A DNA stretch of 64,000 bases from Microvirga ossetica. Its GTDB lineage: Bacteria > Pseudomonadota > Alphaproteobacteria > Rhizobiales > Beijerinckiaceae. The notes under the pieces were generated by a model. The model saw nothing but the letters and a program-made list of their open reading frames with translations. It did not search any database and was not told where the DNA came from. Of this stretch, positions 7,804 to 16,745 are shown piece after piece. Numbering within the stretch: position 1 is the stretch's first letter; every line of letters starts with the position of its first letter. Both the position numbers and the translations under genes were made by a program. The stretch is taken from positions 975,501 through 1,039,500 of the forward strand of contig NZ_CP016616.1 of assembly GCF_002741015.1 (NCBI RefSeq), in the 5' to 3' direction.

Positions 7804-9192
7804 CTAAAGCACCCTCACCCGCGGCTCGCGCTTCTCGCGCAGCATCAGCTCGGTGAGCGCCCAGACGAGCGCGTCCATGCGGTCGGGCGAGCGGCCGGAG
7901 GACAGGCCGCCCGGGCCGAAATCGCACAGCTCGTCCTCGAGCTCGGGCAACGCACCCACATGCCGAACGCGGCTTTGCGCATAGAGCACGGAGACCGGCT
8001 CGGCGCGCAGATACTTGCCGCGGGTCGCGCGCACGCTCACCACCGGCACGGCGGGATCGACCTCGCGGATCACGCCGGTCGCCATCTCGCCGCCCTGGTT
8101 CGTCTCGACGACAAGCGCATCGGCCTCGAGCCGCCGATAGAGCGCCACCGCCTTCTGCGCCCATTCGGGCGGCTTCAATCCGGATGCGCTCGCATCCTCC
8201 AGCACATAGGCGATGCCGCCCTCGTCCACGCCAACTGCTACGATGCCGCAGGCATCCGCGCGCTTCGAGGAGGAGGCGGGCGGATCGACGGCGACGACGA
8301 TGCGCATGAGCGGCGGCGCCGCATCGGTGCGGTTGGTCTCGATCATGTCGCGCGTCCAGAGCGCATCGGGACGATCCTCGACGATGTCGCCGTCGAGTTC
8401 CTGCCGCCCGAGCCGCGTGCCGGCATAGCGGCGCATGACCGTGTCGAGGAAGACCGGCGCCAGGTTCACCGCATTGTCGGCGGTGCGCACCCGCGAGACC
8501 GCGACCTGCGGATCGGCGAGAAAGCGCTTCAGCAGCGGGATCGGCCGCGGCGTCGTCGTCACCATCTGGCGCGGATGCGAACCGAGGCGAAGGCCGAATT
8601 GCAGCATGTCCCAGGTCTCCTCCACATGTTTCCACTTGGCGAGTTCGTCCGCCCAGGCGGCCTCGAATTGCGGGCCGCGTAAGGAATCCGGGTCTTCGGC
8701 CGAGAACACATGCGCCACCGCGCCGTTCGGCCATTCGAGCTTGCGCAGTGACGGCGACCAGGCCGGGCGCTCGCGGCGGTCGTGGATGGCCAGAATGCCG
8801 GCCGGACCCTCGATCATCACGTTGCGCGCGTCGGCGAAGGTCTCGCCGACGAGGGCAATGCGGCGCGACGGCAGGCCTGCGAAATCGGGATCGCCGAGCG
8901 CGATGCCGCGCACCCATTCCGCGCCGGTGCGGGTCTTGCCCGCGCCGCGCCCGCCGAGCATGAGCCAGATGGTCCAGGGCTCGTGCACGCGGGCGAGGCC
9001 CGGCAGGCGCTGTTCGGGCCGGCAGCGGATCGGCCAGTGACGGATGATACGTTCGAAATCGTCCTCAGACCAGGAGACCGTCGCGTCCGCGAGCCTCCTC
9101 TTCCGCGATAACCCGGTCAAGATAGTGAGCAAGTTCGTCGCGCAGTTCGTGGATGCTGCGACGGGGTCTGTCGTTTGATTGCTCGTGTTCAT
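7804..9192 (-). CDS. GTA/phage terminase large subunit (gp2-like)
   Basis: This is the DNA-packaging motor. The Walker A motif GGRGAGKTRTGAEW is followed by a Walker B region AAWADELAKW and a motor-coupling motif VTTTPRP. The C-terminal nuclease domain has VAVDPPASSSKRADACG, VVETNQGGEM and DRMDALVWAL, giving the expected acidic metal ligands. With the ATG at 9192 it is 462 residues, but this overlaps the small terminase gene by 128 bases. Real RcGTA large terminases often start close to the small-subunit stop, so a later start is possible. The frame is intact across all motifs, which supports recent function or recent decay of its neighbours. Confidence 0.9.
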   Translation of the reverse strand: MNTSNQTTDPVAASTNCATNLLTILTGLSRKRRLADATVSWSEDDFERIIRHWPIRCRPEQRLPGLARVHEPWTIWLMLGGRGAGKTRTGAEWVRGIALGDPDFAGLPSRRIALVGETFADARNVMIEGPAGILAIHDRRERPAWSPSLRKLEWPNGAVAHVFSAEDPDSLRGPQFEAAWADELAKWKHVEETWDMLQFGLRLGSHPRQMVTTTPRPIPLLKRFLADPQVAVSRVRTADNAVNLAPVFLDTVMRRYAGTRLGRQELDGDIVEDRPDALWTRDMIETNRTDAAPPLMRIVVAVDPPASSSKRADACGIVAVGVDEGGIAYVLEDASASGLKPPEWAQKAVALYRRLEADALVVETNQGGEMATGVIREVDPAVPVVSVRATRGKYLRAEPVSVLYAQSRVRHVGALPELEDELCDFGPGGLSSGRSPDRMDALVWALTELMLREKREPRVRVL

Positions 9193-9616
9193 CGAGCTGT
9201 GAGCCTTCCCGGTCCAGAAGCGCCCGGGCGGCTGCCAGCGTCCTGGCAAGGGAGGCGAGCCTCCGGGCTGTCTTGTCGTGATCCTTGGCGCGGCCGGTTC
9301 GCTGCTCGTCCATGAGCGCGTCGATCTGCACCCGCGTCGCCTGCGCCAGGGCGCGCGCCGCGTCGTTCAGAGAGGCCGTTGCCGCTTTGGCGAGGCCGGC
9401 GACGCCGTCGCTGTCCTTCGCGGCCTTGCTCAGCGCATTCTGCGCCAGAGCAGCCTGCCGCGGCGGCCAGCCCCAGCGCTGCCGCAGCCGGACGAATGTG
9501 CCCGCACTGACCCCGAGAAGTTTTCGAATCTCCGGCAGATGGCGCTTGGGCTCGCGGGCGTACCAGTCCCAAGCCTTCTGCTTCATCTCGTCCGAAATCT
9601 CGATTCTCTGAGGCAT
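9065..9616 (-). CDS. Small terminase-like DNA-binding protein (gp1-like)
   Basis: This 183-residue protein starts MPQRIEISDEMKQKAWDWY. An N-terminal helix-turn-helix-like region (LPEIRKLLGVSAGTFVRLRQRWGW, about residues 23-46) is followed by a long helical, coiled-coil-type stretch rich in Ala, Lys and Arg (residues 60-150). That layout and its place immediately before the large terminase match GTA gp1 / small terminase subunits, which recognise DNA and oligomerise. The ATG at 9616 was preferred to an in-frame upstream start at 9643 that would read through the terminator hairpin. A short hairpin with a T-run lies just upstream. Confidence 0.75.
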   Translation of the reverse strand: MPQRIEISDEMKQKAWDWYAREPKRHLPEIRKLLGVSAGTFVRLRQRWGWPPRQAALAQNALSKAAKDSDGVAGLAKAATASLNDAARALAQATRVQIDALMDEQRTGRAKDHDKTARRLASLARTLAAARALLDREGSQLDEHEQSNDRPRRSIHELRDELAHYLDRVIAEEEARGRDGLLV

Positions 9617-9626
9617 GCAACCGGCC

Positions 9627-9663
9627 AATAAAAAACCGCCCAAGCGGGGCTTGAGCGGCGGAG
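9627..9663 (-). terminator. Terminator-like hairpin directly before the small terminase start
   Basis: On the minus strand CCGCTCAAG and CTTGGGCGG pair (one G-T wobble) around CCCCG, followed by TTTTTTATT. It ends about 11 bases before the start codon at 9616. It could end an upstream transcript or act as an attenuator controlling entry into the head operon. No gene on this strand ends just upstream. Confidence 0.65.
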
Positions 9664-9969
9664 GTTACCGACCGGGTAAATGCGGCGGGGGGCTTCATTC
9701 ACACTTCGTCAGTGTTCACGTTTTGTACTCTAAGAGCGTCGCGCTGTCAAGCCGATATTTCCCTCATCGCCACCCGTACCGCTATGCCGCGTCGTCGGAT
9801 CGGCAGCCCAGACCTGTTCACCAAAGGTTCTTCCCTTCAGGAAATTATGGATAATGTGACGCGTTTCAGAGGCCAAAATCAGAACAGGAGGCCAATAAAC
9901 AGGAAACCTTTCTTTGGTTCCCCGACGCGACGATTTCGCGCCCGGCCCAGGCGGAAAGCCTTGCGAGGC
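9664..9969. other. Gap upstream of the head cluster, possible LexA-like site
   Basis: No gene is supported here. At 9714-9728 the bases GTTCACGTTTTGTAC approach the alphaproteobacterial LexA box (GTTC-N7-GTTC) with one mismatch in the second half-site. It lies about 100 bases upstream of the small terminase start. A weak hairpin (AAGCCTTGCGAGGCTT) at 9956-9971 overlaps the stop codon of the neighbouring gene. Confidence 0.35.
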
Positions 9970-11013
9970 TTAGGGTTGGGCATCCGGGAAGGTGAGATCC
10001 ACCACGATCATCTCATGGTCCGAGACTGCCCTGCCCGCCTCGTCCACCGCGGGGACGACCTGCGGCGTCCTTGCCTCGAGCCCGCGAACGACGATCCAAT
10101 CGAGCTTGCCGAAGGGCGGCTCGTGCTTGTTCGCCGGGCCCGGTGCCTGGGTCGGAAGGGCGAGATTCGCATGCTGCCATTCGAAGCCGGCGGCGCGCAG
10201 GTCGGCGAAGAGGGGCTCGTAGCGCTCCGGCGAGTCGAGCAAGAGGTGGCGTTCGTTCTCGCCGCGCGGCAGCGCCTTGGTGTTGAAGTCGCCGCCAATG
10301 ACGCAAGGGTCGTTCGGCGCGATGGCGTCGAGGGCGCGCAGCAGGGCTGCGACCTGCGCCTGCCGGTCGGCCGGATCGGTCTTGCTTTCGAGATGGGTGC
10401 TCACGAGCCAGAGCGGCTTCGGCGCCTCGGCAACGCGTGCGGCGAGCGCCATGCGGCCGCCGATCCGGTGCTGGGCTCCCTTGACGCCGTGGAACCACAG
10501 GCCGTTCTCTTCGAGCGGAATCAGATGCGGCGCGTCGAGGGCAAGCGCCGACACGATGGCGTTGCCGTGGAGGCTCGCCGCATTGCGCGCGCCGGCATGG
10601 CGGCGGATCTCGTCCTCGCTGCCGAGATCGAGCTCCACGAACTCGACTCCGTAGAGATATCCCTCCCCCGACCCGGCAACGAGGTCGCGCAGGTTATGCC
10701 CATTGCCGGAGCGCGCCATGCCGAGATCGACCTCGCTCAGCAGGGTCGCATGGGCGCCGGATCGCCCGATGAGCCTGCGCACCGCCGGGCGGTCCGTAAG
10801 CCGCTCCGCATTCAGCGCCGCGATCCGCAAGTGCCCCGGCCACGGGAGCCGCGTGTTGGGCGGCATGAACTCGATGGCGTGGAAGGCCGGGAGCCGATGC
10901 AGAAACCGATCCTGGTCACCTTGCGGCAACCGCGATTTATCGCGCGCCTCCTCCAGCACGGCAGCGTCGGGACCCTCGATTTGCGGCACGATCCGGTCGA
11001 CGATGGCACGCAT
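9970..11013 (-). CDS. Endonuclease/exonuclease/phosphatase (EEP) family protein
   Basis: This 347-residue protein has the EEP signature in order: LRIAALNAERL (Asn/Glu metal site, about residues 61-71), LLSEVDLGMARSGN, NAIVSALAL, LVSTHLESK, CVIGGDFNTKAL and the C-terminal KLDWIVVRGLEA ... SDHEMIVVDL. The GDFN and SDH motifs supply the catalytic Asp, Asn and His. Members hydrolyse phosphodiester or phosphomonoester bonds in nucleic acids, lipids or small metabolites; the substrate here cannot be told. No signal peptide is present, so it is probably cytoplasmic. It is a single gene, separated from the head cluster by about 350 bases. Confidence 0.85.
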   Translation of the reverse strand: MRAIVDRIVPQIEGPDAAVLEEARDKSRLPQGDQDRFLHRLPAFHAIEFMPPNTRLPWPGHLRIAALNAERLTDRPAVRRLIGRSGAHATLLSEVDLGMARSGNGHNLRDLVAGSGEGYLYGVEFVELDLGSEDEIRRHAGARNAASLHGNAIVSALALDAPHLIPLEENGLWFHGVKGAQHRIGGRMALAARVAEAPKPLWLVSTHLESKTDPADRQAQVAALLRALDAIAPNDPCVIGGDFNTKALPRGENERHLLLDSPERYEPLFADLRAAGFEWQHANLALPTQAPGPANKHEPPFGKLDWIVVRGLEARTPQVVPAVDEAGRAVSDHEMIVVDLTFPDAQP

Positions 11014-11115
11014 GCGGTTCGGCTTTCTGAGAAAAATTTCTCGATTTTAGCGAATTAGGGCGCCGCACCCCCTTGCGTGAAACGCAAGTCTCCGGAATCT
11101 TTTAGCTTGGCCTTA

Positions 11116-11140
11116 GGAACTTTTGGGTACCTAAAAGGTT
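11116..11140 (+). promoter_or_regulatory. Candidate EcfG (general stress) promoter
   Basis: GGAAC is followed after 16 bases by GGTT, against the EcfG consensus GGAAC-N16/17-CGTT. It lies 37 bases before the ATG of a small membrane protein. The site is also a near-perfect 25-base dyad (GAACTTTT ... AAAAGGTTC), so a repressor site is an alternative. Confidence 0.5.
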
Positions 11141-11177
11141 CATCGTCCGCATCCAAAGCTTTGCCGGGAGGAAGCCC

Positions 11178-11372
11178 ATGTTCTTTTGGGCTACTGTTGT
11201 CGCGCTCGTCATGGGCGCTTTCGCTTATGTGGGCGACTTCTCTTCCACTCTCGTCAACATTGCCGAAATCGGCGGCGTGATCGTGCTGTTCACGCTCATC
11301 TGCGCGGCGGAAGTGTTCAGCATTCCCAAGAACACGTCCATCGACAAGAACCACGCCCAGTCCGAGTCCTGA
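11178..11372 (+). CDS. Small membrane protein of unknown function
   Basis: A 64-residue protein with two hydrophobic segments, about residues 2-18 (FFWATVVALVMGAFAYV) and 27-46 (IAEIGGVIVLFTLICAAEVF), and a short hydrophilic tail. A strong ribosome site (GGGAGGAA) precedes the ATG by 6 bases, which supports it as a real gene. The family was not recognised. The upstream EcfG-like promoter suggests induction in the general stress response, where small inner-membrane proteins are common targets in Rhizobiales; that link is inference. Confidence 0.7.
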   Translation: MFFWATVVALVMGAFAYVGDFSSTLVNIAEIGGVIVLFTLICAAEVFSIPKNTSIDKNHAQSES

Positions 11373-11471
11373 GAGTCTGGCTCGTTAATTGCCGTTGGCT
11401 CGCTTTGGGATCCCTGCGAGAGATCAAAGCGGGTAAGGGAGTGACATCGCTTCTCAAGACGAGGCTCGGGT

Positions 11472-11591
11472 TCACCTCTCCTTGAGGGAGAGGTCGCGCC
11501 GGAGGCGCGGGTGAGGGGTTACGCCCTCTCCGGTTGAACCTGTACCCCCTCACCCTCGCTGCGCTCGACCTCTCCCCGCCGGGGAGAGGTA
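11472..11591. repeat. Palindromic GC-rich repeat, type D
   Basis: CACCTCTCCTTGAGGGAGAGG, then a GGTGAGGGG/CCCCTCACC pair, then CCTCTCCCCGCCGGGGAGAGG. This kind of repeat of the words for CTCTCC/GGAGAGG is common between genes of this group of bacteria. The stretch 11373-11646 shows no gene. Confidence 0.6.
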
Positions 11592-11646
11592 CACCGCAAG
11601 CGAGTCGCCGAGTTCTTTCCCCTCAAGGCCGTCCTCTCCCCCAGCG

Positions 11647-12060
11647 TCACATCGGCGGCATGCGCTCGAATGTCGGCAGGTCCGGATCGATGCGATCCCA
11701 GGCCTGACCGCTCGCGGTATAGAACACCATCTGCGGCTTGTACCGGCCGGGATCGTCAAGGCTCGCCGCGCGCACGACGAAGACATCCGGGGCAATGGCG
11801 ACCGTCATGTAGACCGGAGAGCCGCAGGTCGGGCAGAAGGCCCGCGTCTTCGCCTTGCCGCTGTCGCCCACCATGTCCCAATGGGTCGCCTCGCCCGTGA
11901 CCGTCACACCGGAGCGCGGGAAGGTCAGGTGCGAGCCATGCCCGGTGCCGCTTTCGCGCTGGCAGTCGCGGCACTGGCAATCGGTCATCACCAAAGGCTC
12001 GCAGGAGATCTCGTAGCGGATCGCGCCGCAGGCGCATCCGCCGGTATAGGGTTTGCTCAT
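11647..12060 (-). CDS. GFA-family (Mss4-like fold) zinc protein
   Basis: A 137-residue protein of the glutathione-dependent formaldehyde-activating (GFA) family. Zinc-type cysteines are at 9 and 11 (GCACG), 28, 30 and 33 (CQCRDC) and 76 and 79 (FCPTCGSP), the pattern of this fold. RESGTG follows the second cluster, as in the family. Many members labelled GFA have no proven role in formaldehyde metabolism, so only the fold is claimed. ATG at 12060 has GGGAG upstream. It is monocistronic, flanked by repeats on both sides. Confidence 0.85.
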   Translation of the reverse strand: MSKPYTGGCACGAIRYEISCEPLVMTDCQCRDCQRESGTGHGSHLTFPRSGVTVTGEATHWDMVGDSGKAKTRAFCPTCGSPVYMTVAIAPDVFVVRAASLDDPGRYKPQMVFYTASGQAWDRIDPDLPTFERMPPM

Positions 12061-12138
12061 ATCGCTTTTCTCCCGTGATGCGCTCCAGCGCGATGCGTTT
12101 TATTAGCTTGGCTCGTTGAGACGTCAGAGCGCGGGGCA

Positions 12139-12247
12139 AGCCCTCCTCCCCCTTGTGGGGAGGAGTTGGAGGTGGGGGTGTGAGCGATAGCCTATGAAGG
12201 TCTGGCGCCGGCACCCCCGCCCTAACCCTCCCCACAAGGGGGAGGGA
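12139..12247. repeat. Inverted repeat of CCTCCCCCTTGTGGGGAGG type
   Basis: The left end reads CTCCTCCCCCTTGTGGGGAGG and the right end CCTCCCCACAAGGGGGAGGG, facing each other across about 70 bases that include GTGGGGGTG/CACCCCCGCC. It fills most of the 12061-12290 gap; no gene is seen there. Confidence 0.7.
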
Positions 12248-12290
12248 ATGCGCATGCATCTCACGACTACGATTTGGTGAAACTATTTAG

Positions 12291-12755
12291 TCAGCTCAGT
12301 CCTTCCACCGCATCGCCGAGGTTTCGCACGACCTTCCTCCAGCCCTCGCTCATGTTGCGGTAAGCCGTGTCGTTCCTCGGCAGGACGAAGCCGGAATGGA
12401 CGAGGCGCAGGCGCGTCCCGTCGGCGACCGGGGACAGGGTCCAGGTGACGACCGTGTCGAGCCGCGAGCCGTATCCGTCATTGCCCTCGTGGCCGCCCGT
12501 CCAGGCATAGACGAGGCGCTCGTTCGGGATCGCCTCCAGCACCCGGCAGCGGATGGTGCCGTCCCATTCGCCCGCGGGCCTCGTCTGGAAGGTGAAATCC
12601 TTGCCGGCCACCGGCTCGAAGCCGGTCGGCTCCATCATCCAGCGGGCCATCAGGGCGCCGCTCGTCAGCGTTTTCCAGATCGTCTCCGGCCGATGCGGGA
12701 AGACCTCGTCGACGACGATCTCCTGCGTGTCCGGTTTGACTGCGACGTCGTTCAT
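12291..12755 (-). CDS. SRPBCC/AHSA1-type ligand-binding protein
   Basis: A 154-residue protein starting MNDVAVKPDTQEIVVDEVFP. It has the Bet v1/AHSA1 fold pattern: FPHRPETIWKTLTSGALMARWMM, FTFQTRPAGEWDGTI, CRVLEAIPNERLVYAW and TWTLSPVADGTRLRLVHSGF. Such proteins bind small hydrophobic ligands; the ligand is unknown. The start at 12755 overlaps the stop of the upstream ArsR regulator by four bases (ATGA), so the two are translationally coupled. ArsR-AHSA1 pairs are a common two-gene unit in alphaproteobacteria. A longer open frame to 13091 exists but its N-terminal part is only the ArsR gene read in another frame. Confidence 0.88.
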   Translation of the reverse strand: MNDVAVKPDTQEIVVDEVFPHRPETIWKTLTSGALMARWMMEPTGFEPVAGKDFTFQTRPAGEWDGTIRCRVLEAIPNERLVYAWTGGHEGNDGYGSRLDTVVTWTLSPVADGTRLRLVHSGFVLPRNDTAYRNMSEGWRKVVRNLGDAVEGLS

Positions 12756-13087
12756 GGGTCGATCTCCTTCAGAAGGCTCCGCAGGCTGGCGAACCGCTCG
12801 CGCCAGAACACGCCGTAATGGCTCATCCAGTCGACCAGCGGCGCGAGCCCTTCGGGCTTGGCTCGGTAATAGACCTTCCGTCCCTCGGGCCGCTCTGCGA
12901 CGAGGCCAGCCTGCTTCAAGGCCTTCAGGTGCTGCGAGATGGCGCCCTGCGTCACCCCGCTGCCCCGCGTCAGCTCGGCCACCGAGATCTCCGCGGCGCC
13001 GGCCACGCGTTCGAAAACCGCCCGCCGGGTCGGATCGGCAAGGGCGCGCATCACGGCATCGATCGGAGTGGCTTCGGTCATAATCAA
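12752..13087 (-). CDS. ArsR/SmtB-family transcriptional regulator
   Basis: A 111-residue winged helix protein. ALADPTRRAVFERVAG (about residues 15-30) is the family signature, followed by VAELTRGSGVTQGAISQHLKALKQAGLV as the recognition helix-turn-helix (residues 36-63) and the wing RPEGRKVYYRAKPEG. No CxC metal-sensing motif is present, so it belongs to the metal-independent (SdpR-like) group that usually represses its own operon. It forms an operon with the SRPBCC gene through a four-base overlap. An AT-rich repeated TTAGT/ACTAA stretch directly upstream is the likely operator. Confidence 0.9.
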   Translation of the reverse strand: MIMTEATPIDAVMRALADPTRRAVFERVAGAAEISVAELTRGSGVTQGAISQHLKALKQAGLVAERPEGRKVYYRAKPEGLAPLVDWMSHYGVFWRERFASLRSLLKEIDP

Positions 13088-13090
13088 TCA

Positions 13091-13124
13091 ATTAGTACTC
13101 ACTAAATAATTAGTCAATGCTAAT
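13091..13124. promoter_or_regulatory. Probable ArsR operator and promoter region
   Basis: An AT-rich block rare in this GC-rich sequence contains ATTAGT, ACTAAAT, ATTAGT and CTAAT within 34 bases, giving inverted (ATTAGT-N3-CACTAA) and direct copies of the same hexamer. It starts four bases before the ArsR start codon. Confidence 0.5.
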
Positions 13125-13192
13125 GTTTAGCGGCAAAACGAAATATGTTACTACGTTGCTAGCATTCGAAATCGTGCGTATGCTGATCGCTG

Positions 13193-14611
13193 ATGAGCAT
13201 GCCCAGCCCCGCCTTGGCCGCGCCTGACGATTTGGAGCAACTGACTGGCGACCTGGTCGCCTCGATCTCCAGCATTCCAAGAGGGACCCTCGACGGCGCC
13301 CTGCAGCAGGCGCTTGCCCATTCGATCGATGCCAAGGTCCGCGCCCAGCTCGCCGTGGTCCTGGAGGGCATCGGCGACGCGTTCTATTCCCTCGATTCGG
13401 AATGGCGCTTCACCTACATCAACCGCGCGGCGGAGACCTATTTCGGCGTTCCGCGCCAGGCCATGCTCCATCGCATGATCTGGGACGTCTTCCCCGCCTC
13501 CGCGGGCACCGCCCTGCGACGGCGCTACGAGGAGGTCTTCGCCTCCGGCCAGCCGCTGTCCTTCGAGTCGGAATCGGTCGGACGCCAGGGGCGCTACCTG
13601 GAATTCCACGTCTTTCCGTATAACGGCGGCATCGGCGTCAGCTTCCGCGACTGGACCGAGCGCCGACAGGCGGAGGAAGAGCTGCGGGCGAGCGAGGCGC
13701 GCCTGAGCGCACTCGCGAACAACGCTCCCACCTGCATGTTCTACCAGACGAGCCATTCCTCCGATTTCCACGACCGCAGGGTGCTCTACGTTTCCAAGAC
13801 CTGCGAGCGGCTCACCGGCATTCCCGCCGAGGATGTGCAGGCCAATCCGGGCCTGCTCTACAACCTCGTCCTGCCGGAGCACCGGCAGAGGATCCTCGAC
13901 CGGGAGCTGGAAGGTCATCGCACGCTCAAGGAATTCGAGACGGAATTCGAGATGTGGCATGCGAAGACGGGCGAAGCCCGCTGGCATCGCGTGATCGTGA
14001 CCCCCAGAAAGCTCGAGAACGGCGGCACGGTCTGGGACGGGATCCAGATCGACATCACCGAGCACAAGCGCTCCGAGGAGCATCTCCGGCTCCTGCTCAA
14101 CGAGCTGAATCACCGGGTCAAGAACACGCTCGCGACCGTGCAGTCGCTCGCCGCACAGAGCTTCCGTGGGATCAGGACGCGGCAAGAGGACCGGAATCGG
14201 GAGGATCTCCCCTCCGCCTATGCGAGCTTCGAGGCCCGCCTCTTCGCCCTCGCCCGCGGCCACGACATCCTCACCCGCGAGAACTGGGAAGGCGCCAGCC
14301 TCGACGAAATCGTCGCCCAGGCCTTCGCGCCCTATCGCGACCTTGCCGACGAGAACGGCAGGCTTCTGGTGGACGGGCCGGACATTCGCGTCGCGCCGCC
14401 GATGGCCCTCAACCTGTCGATGGCCCTGCACGAGCTGTGCACCAATGCCGTCAAATACGGCGCGCTCGGGGCCGCCGAGGGGGAGGTTCACATCTCCTGG
14501 TCGACGCTCAAATCCGCTTCGGGCCTGCGCCTCGTCATGCGCTGGGAGGAGCGCGGCGGTCCCATCGTCGTAGCCCCCACCCGCAAGGGCTTCGGCTCGC
14601 GGCTGATCTAG
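13193..14611 (+). CDS. PAS-domain HWE sensor histidine kinase, C-terminus truncated by TAG
   Basis: A 472-residue cytoplasmic sensor kinase. PAS domain 1 spans about residues 50-160 (GDAFYSLDSEWRFTYINRAA), PAS domain 2 about 165-300 (ending GIQIDITEHKRSE), then the kinase core with ELNHRVKNTLATVQSLAAQ (phosphorylated His about 308) and the ATP-binding region with MALHELCTNAVKYGAL and RGGPIVV ... GFGSRLI. HWE kinases often feed the general stress response or light and redox signalling. The frame stops at TAG 14609-14611 right after GSRLI, whereas the family continues for another 25-30 residues. The remaining part is present downstream in the same frame. Confidence 0.85.
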   Translation: MSMPSPALAAPDDLEQLTGDLVASISSIPRGTLDGALQQALAHSIDAKVRAQLAVVLEGIGDAFYSLDSEWRFTYINRAAETYFGVPRQAMLHRMIWDVFPASAGTALRRRYEEVFASGQPLSFESESVGRQGRYLEFHVFPYNGGIGVSFRDWTERRQAEEELRASEARLSALANNAPTCMFYQTSHSSDFHDRRVLYVSKTCERLTGIPAEDVQANPGLLYNLVLPEHRQRILDRELEGHRTLKEFETEFEMWHAKTGEARWHRVIVTPRKLENGGTVWDGIQIDITEHKRSEEHLRLLLNELNHRVKNTLATVQSLAAQSFRGIRTRQEDRNREDLPSAYASFEARLFALARGHDILTRENWEGASLDEIVAQAFAPYRDLADENGRLLVDGPDIRVAPPMALNLSMALHELCTNAVKYGALGAAEGEVHISWSTLKSASGLRLVMRWEERGGPIVVAPTRKGFGSRLI

Positions 14612-14701
14612 GAAGGGCTGGCGCGGGAGCTCAACGGCGAGGTGCGCCTGATCTACGAGCCGTCCGGGGTGGTCTGCACCGTCGACGTGCCTCTTTCTTG
14701 A
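13193..14701 (+). pseudogene. Full extent of the HWE kinase gene if the TAG is read through
   Basis: After the TAG at 14609-14611 the same frame continues for 29 codons to TGA at 14699-14701, encoding EGLARELNGEVRLIYEPS, then GVVCTVDVPLS. This is the expected last beta hairpin and helix of an HWE ATPase domain (compare the intact neighbour ending at 46205). A GAG codon fits the TAG best. As in the capsid gene, the change is ATC-GAG to ATC-TAG. The truncated protein lacks the final strand and may be inactive. Confidence 0.7.
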
Positions 14702-14792
14702 GCAGACCGGGGCCCATTTTCACAAGGCCATAGATCATTAGTCGATAGTGTCCTCGCGCTTCTTGCGAATGCAACCCAATTCAGTTCAATAG

Positions 14793-15923
<1,131 letters not shown>

Positions 15924-15950
15924 CGCCGGTCGAAAAGCCGATCCGAAAAA

Positions 15951-15976
15951 GGGCGATCCTCCGATCGCCCTTTTTT
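15951..15976 (+). terminator. Rho-independent terminator of the TRAP receptor gene
   Basis: Stem GGGCGATC with GATCGCCC around CTCC, followed by TTTTTT. It starts 28 bases after the stop codon. Confidence 0.9.
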
Positions 15977-16041
15977 ATTGGCCGGACAATGGCCACATGA
16001 TGCCGTCCGATGCTTGATCTTCGCGAGGCGGTCGACCGACG

Positions 16042-16623
16042 ATGCGCTGGACCTTTCGTATCAGCTTTCTCATCCTGCTGGCCTGGGCCATCTTCATGGT
16101 CTCGCCCTTCGTCGCGCTCTACGATCTCTCCAAGGCCGTCGAGGCGCGCGATGTTGCGCGGATCGCCGAGCGCGTGAATTTCAACGCGCTTCGCGTCTCG
16201 CTCGCGCGGCAGGTCCTCGGCGAATATCTCAAGACGCAGGATCTCGCCGGGGTCGACCGGCAGGCCGCCACACAGGCCGGTACGGCCACCCTCAATCCCG
16301 TGCTGGAAAACCTCGTCACGCCGCAGGCTCTGATCGATCTTCTCGACGACGGAGAGTTGCAGCAGAGCGCCGCCGGAAGCGGTCCGCTTATCCCGACCGG
16401 CCTCGATGCGGAAGCGCTCGGGAGGATGTGGCGAACCTTCATTTTTTCGGAATCGCAGGGCTTCCGCGCGATCACGATTCCGTTTCCTGTGGACGAACCG
16501 AAGGACAGGCAGTTCCGGATTACATTGCGGCTCAGCGGCACCACATGGCGGGTAACCGGCCTCGAGCTGCCATCGGCCCTTCAGCGCGAGTTGAGCAAGC
16601 GCGCGGCCGCCGCGAACAAATAA
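16042..16623 (+). CDS. DUF2939 family membrane-anchored protein
   Basis: A 193-residue protein with one N-terminal membrane segment (about residues 5-24, RISFLILLAWAIFMVSPFVAL) followed by YDLSKAVEARDVARIAERVNF, the start pattern of DUF2939, and LRVSLARQVLGEYLK. The rest is predicted to lie outside the membrane. Function is unknown in the family. It is a single gene between two terminators. Confidence 0.8.
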   Translation: MRWTFRISFLILLAWAIFMVSPFVALYDLSKAVEARDVARIAERVNFNALRVSLARQVLGEYLKTQDLAGVDRQAATQAGTATLNPVLENLVTPQALIDLLDDGELQQSAAGSGPLIPTGLDAEALGRMWRTFIFSESQGFRAITIPFPVDEPKDRQFRITLRLSGTTWRVTGLELPSALQRELSKRAAAANK

Positions 16624-16648
16624 ACGTCAAGCTTCGAGCCACACTTAT

Positions 16649-16685
16649 CGAAAAGCCCGCCTGACATCCCAGGCGGGCTTTTCGA
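16649..16685. terminator. Bidirectional terminator
   Basis: CGAAAAGCCCGCCT and AGGCGGGCTTTTCG pair perfectly over 14 bases around GACATCCC. T-runs exist on both strands, so it can serve the DUF2939 gene (plus) and the 25-residue protein gene (minus). Confidence 0.9.
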
Positions 16686-16745
16686 TACGCGACAATACGA
16701 TCATTCCGGCACACCCCTCTCGGCCGCGCCATGTATAAACATAGA

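Noticed and set aside
9714..9728. LexA box as a firm call
   Set aside because: Only one half-site fits exactly, so it is kept as a possibility and not annotated as a site.
12291..13091. A 266-residue fusion of a regulator-like and an SRPBCC part
   Set aside because: The N-terminal part is the ArsR gene in another frame; the real genes overlap by four bases.
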